DNA of 35,789 bases from a virus: positions 1 through 35,789 of the IMG/VR virus record IMGVR_UViG_3300020054_001200; one strand, written 5' to 3'. Shown piece after piece: positions 35,201-35,789 of the stretch. Position numbers and translations under genes: made by a program. Below the pieces are notes generated by a model. The model saw only the letters and a program-made list of their open reading frames with translations. It made no database searches and had not been told where the DNA came from. Positions within the stretch are counted from its first letter, which is position 1; each line of letters begins with the position of its first letter.

Positions 35201-35789
35201 TGTATTGAATTAAAGTTAGTACCTAACAACAAATCTAATTGAACCGCATCAAGAATCAAACCTACATCCCTAAAACATTTTTCATTATCATACGTGAAAT
35301 AATTATCATTAAGATATGCTGTCAATTCTTTTTGTAAGAATGTTTTGTTGGCTTGAATTAATGCGCTGGCCGTATCATGGCTTGCATCGAAAGATTGAGC
35401 GCCAAAGTTAATAACATCAGCAGCGCTAGAACCATTTTTCATTATATCAATAATTTCATTAAACGCATCTGTTGCTGCAGCTTTGCCAGTCAAATCACCA
35501 ATATAATTTACTGTTTTGTCTCTTACGTATTCAATTGCGCCAACTGTTTCTGTAAGTTGTTCATTAATAACTTTGTCTGATCCAGCAGTTCCACCTCTGT
35601 ATGCAAGGCCAGCAAAAATTGAATTAAAATTAGAACCTGTTAATACGTCTCTTGATACCGCATCCAATATTGTCCCGGTATCTCGACTACACTTGTCTCC
35701 GTCGTACGTAAAGTAATGATTATCCAAAAAGCTAATCATTTCTTGTTGTAGGAATGCCTTATTGGCCTGCAATTGTTGTCTTGCAACTG
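29218..35789 (-). CDS. Giant repeat protein with Cys-x-Arg-Asp units (5' end beyond window)
   Basis: At least 2184 residues are visible and the frame remains open to the right edge. The first possible start in view, TTG at 35772, lies inside a repeat (VARQQLQAN, matched by YARQQLQAN at residues 270-278), so the real start is upstream. Numbering from 35772, 13 units share Y-D/N-x-x-K/D-C-x-R-D-x-G-x-I/L-x-D-A, with Cys at 28, 166, 302, 446, 581, 738, 874, 1015, 1152, 1292, 1452, 1613 and 1774; a 14th near 1925 has Thr for Cys. The units are mainly helical. Residues ~1980-2035 contain a sugar-fibre-like YYKGDIYYWNGAIW strand pair. The basic C-terminus (GLRINGRTGRIEGRPF and on) resembles large virion proteins of marine T4-like phages. 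I know no function; a virion or fibre role is inferred. Confidence 0.75.
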   Translation of the reverse strand, partial: VARQQLQANKAFLQQEMISFLDNHYFTYDGDKCSRDTGTILDAVSRDVLTGSNFNSIFAGLAYRGGTAGSDKVINEQLTETVGAIEYVRDKTVNYIGDLTGKAAATDAFNEIIDIMKNGSSAADVINFGAQSFDASHDTASALIQANKTFLQKELTAYLNDNYFTYDNEKCFRDVGLILDAVQLDLLLGTNFNSIQAGVAYHTATAANTIANEKSQTIAAFNELKRLLLDDISDANSQTRITNSIDEINDIIDNGTAAANALVWTDPGIATERLYARQQLQANRSFIIEEITRWIENNLPEYDQVKCQRDIGYILDAVRRDLTLGTDHNTITAGDAYLRTGSAYVLSNQLEYTIAGINQAELLVNSIASVVSAGVTSVVSTLFKRVTDVLNGTVTTYTQPTYPNSPSATYQTADRIAAKDGLQNNRQAIQTTLLLEITNNYPTHKYDVADCERDTGYIIDALSHDILYGGNSAIIRAADAYFVGTASQLGPDEIPPTIFAYSKLKEIINEYVTTFPEQSEISALLDIIIDVISAGSVAGLPAVVEPDLTGYVTTVHDDIQTSTATIQTGVTTFIDSNYPVYDVAACERDTGYIIDAISHDVQYGGNRASVAAAKIYFNVDGTNVLPLNDQISTAAAYERLAEVMSQVVTETAVTSSPGVLLTQDVSGNPATATEAAFVLDLGTMFAEIINDATPENIPAKVEPNTTFVALQYQTDHATVANNRETYQGAVVDFLSIDYTNEICERDLGYIVDAVRRDIGLGTDHNTITAGNAYLRDTYTGARKEEELDVIDQVRQAINALPSTGASIDILFARITDVISGSITTLQSSTFPTTAGATYQTADRIAAADAIIANRSTIISELSTWIQTNHPEIYYDNTKCTRDLGYIIDAVRRDLLLGTNHNTITAGNAYLRPNSGYPANDQVNATVAAVNYARDLVQQLPNVTSVGEIGDLFRNVTQFIDGTVTTIQPSFFPATEGATYQDEDRQTAVALIAGNRGTLINDLTAWISVTYPALTYDVAKCERDTGFIIDGVCHDLLYGGNSSSRLNAESYFEGATLLLGTGEEGPTAAAFTTLRSAIADLLVDLPAQLTTDSNALVQIIIDVINAGNLTGLPATVEINTTGLDTTEFDEITTNQATVISDTVSWVNVNWPTYNVADCERDTGFILDSLTHDIKYGGNSSSRLSAIAYFDGAVSQLGSSEETTASIAAYGQLKTITNTYVVTSAEQTRVNDLLDIVINALTAGNISSIPATIEPDFTGSATAGQATEIATNQTSIITNAISYLNTNYPRSLGYNEAKCERDVGYLVDAVTWDIKHNSNAASRWDAEMYFINATSVLPVHQRAATVDGFRHLSAITESIARSQAVTPTTGNSETQVTAGDAGPEVAAKVKGLFDITPNVIAANSLDGLPTLQEPTASIYGVSNSVSSTVISNVKPELQETVITWLAENFNGLGYNQSKCYRDTGFIVDAVSHDIQYGGNSATVQAAQIYFENAINVLPELQRIPTKRAFTHLARVMNEITREFTIVPSEGNTVAQDFTYVAANPNTGDAVEQLALIVATAAQNLGPTAIPERIDPDTSWVAQTYIDSKETITRQISTLIDSTIVYIAENLNGLGYDEKSCRRDVGFIVDALSHDIQYGGNTATRINAQIYFENGSSVLSRGTRVQTADAYEYLGELIRSVIIKEDVQNSAYTSTPQNFAEDAGSGVEGARGLELVRIIEDCIRNETIDTIPEIEEPDFSWVDASIVEAADALVTNTADLSSDLISWIAKEFTVLDYNRAKCRRDVEYLVDAMSYDMNYDGNIASRWNIEFYYWNNELRLPEDQLEATARSYRELGRIASKIVTGDYPNQVINSGVGGETESKKALKIGQMFYETLINNDTKYLDVREEPDLDWVGIDYTNALNVLKQRKIELSFDVVKYVNATYKYIDIPLTRRDTINFLTAFTNDFLYTNPSAGTTGSQQATRTFAASFFDYKGDHVFPVFNSNTPYLKFKGTKANIGELPGIGQALVNDAYIVADDISVSYYKGDIYYWNGAIWFNDGPNNTNLLDAFVSSFVKIRDVVSTYTVDPTTILMIQGLIDDCIIDNLLRPDTLVFGSLVESIAHQFNGASAGVNRNALPLNFRNLGSAISALASVLYEDGGRVRWSGSDELNNQYFARGLRINGRTGRIEGRPFTSSVRKLARRASQSRAFV
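29970..35789 (-). repeat. Array of 13-14 Cys-x-Arg-Asp units of about 135-161 residues
   Basis: Distances between the conserved Cys residues are 138, 136, 144, 135, 157, 136, 141, 137, 140, 160, 161 and 161. The units fall into three classes by sequence and length: those with HNTITAG or NFNSIxAG after the motif, short ones with GGNS and a GLPAxVEPD linker, and long ones with VLPxxQR. Similarity is at protein level; the DNA has diverged. Confidence 0.8.

Noticed and set aside
35770-35772. TTG as the start of the large repeat protein
   Set aside because: Upstream codons to the edge (VARQQ) continue the repeat seen internally at residues 270-278, so the gene begins outside the window.
3695-35789. 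Diversity-generating retroelement acting on fibre tips
   Set aside because: No reverse transcriptase gene or matching template and variable repeat pair was seen in the window.
1-35789. tRNA genes, insertion sequences or integrase/attachment sites
   Set aside because: No cloverleaf-like segment, transposase motif or terminal inverted repeat was noticed; nearly all of the sequence is accounted for by coding on one strand.

Overview
The window is the tail-fibre/adhesin locus of a large tailed phage, most likely a T4-like (myovirus-type) phage of a marine bacterium. All genes lie on the minus strand, so they read from the right end of the window to the left. The evidence is: T4-type late promoter boxes (TATAAATA) at gene boundaries; an AT-rich genome with tightly packed, overlapping genes; very long repetitive fibre proteins, two of which end in a peptidase S74 (endosialidase-type) intramolecular chaperone; a BppU-like small protein; and a glycan-related gene group of a kind familiar from marine T4-like phages. 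The host cannot be read from the sequence.

In transcription order (right to left): (1) a huge repeat protein entering from the right edge (29218-35789, 5' end missing), built from 13 recognisable units of about 135-161 residues, each with a Cys-x-Arg-Asp motif, plus a degenerate 14th; (2) a 141-residue beta-rich small protein; (3) a 1916-residue collagen-like fibre in which Gly-X-Gln stretches alternate with five globular modules, ending in an S74 domain; (4) a 93-base gap with an intrinsic terminator followed directly by a late promoter; (5) a 111-residue BppU-like protein, coupled by a TAATG overlap to (6) a 2271-residue beta-structured fibre without an S74 domain; (7) a roughly 4009-residue fibre with about 23 copies of a D-x-D-N-x-x-Y-Y-x-D-P motif and a C-terminal S74 domain; (8) a 150-residue small protein whose likely late promoter lies inside the end of gene 7; (9) two paralogous small proteins of 174 and 110 residues; (10) a GH130-like five-bladed propeller protein, a TPR plus FkbM-type methyltransferase fusion, and the first 23 codons of a cupin resembling type II mannose-6-phosphate isomerase, cut by the left edge.

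The four giant proteins account for more than 10,300 residues, about 87% of the window. The likely picture is a late transcribed region that builds a set of long trimeric fibres, with S74 domains acting as self-releasing folding clamps. The small proteins may be adaptors or connectors, and the last three genes may make or modify a glycan; both of these roles are inference. No tRNA, CRISPR array, insertion sequence, integrase or reverse transcriptase was seen, and no gene-free stretch exceeds 93 bases.
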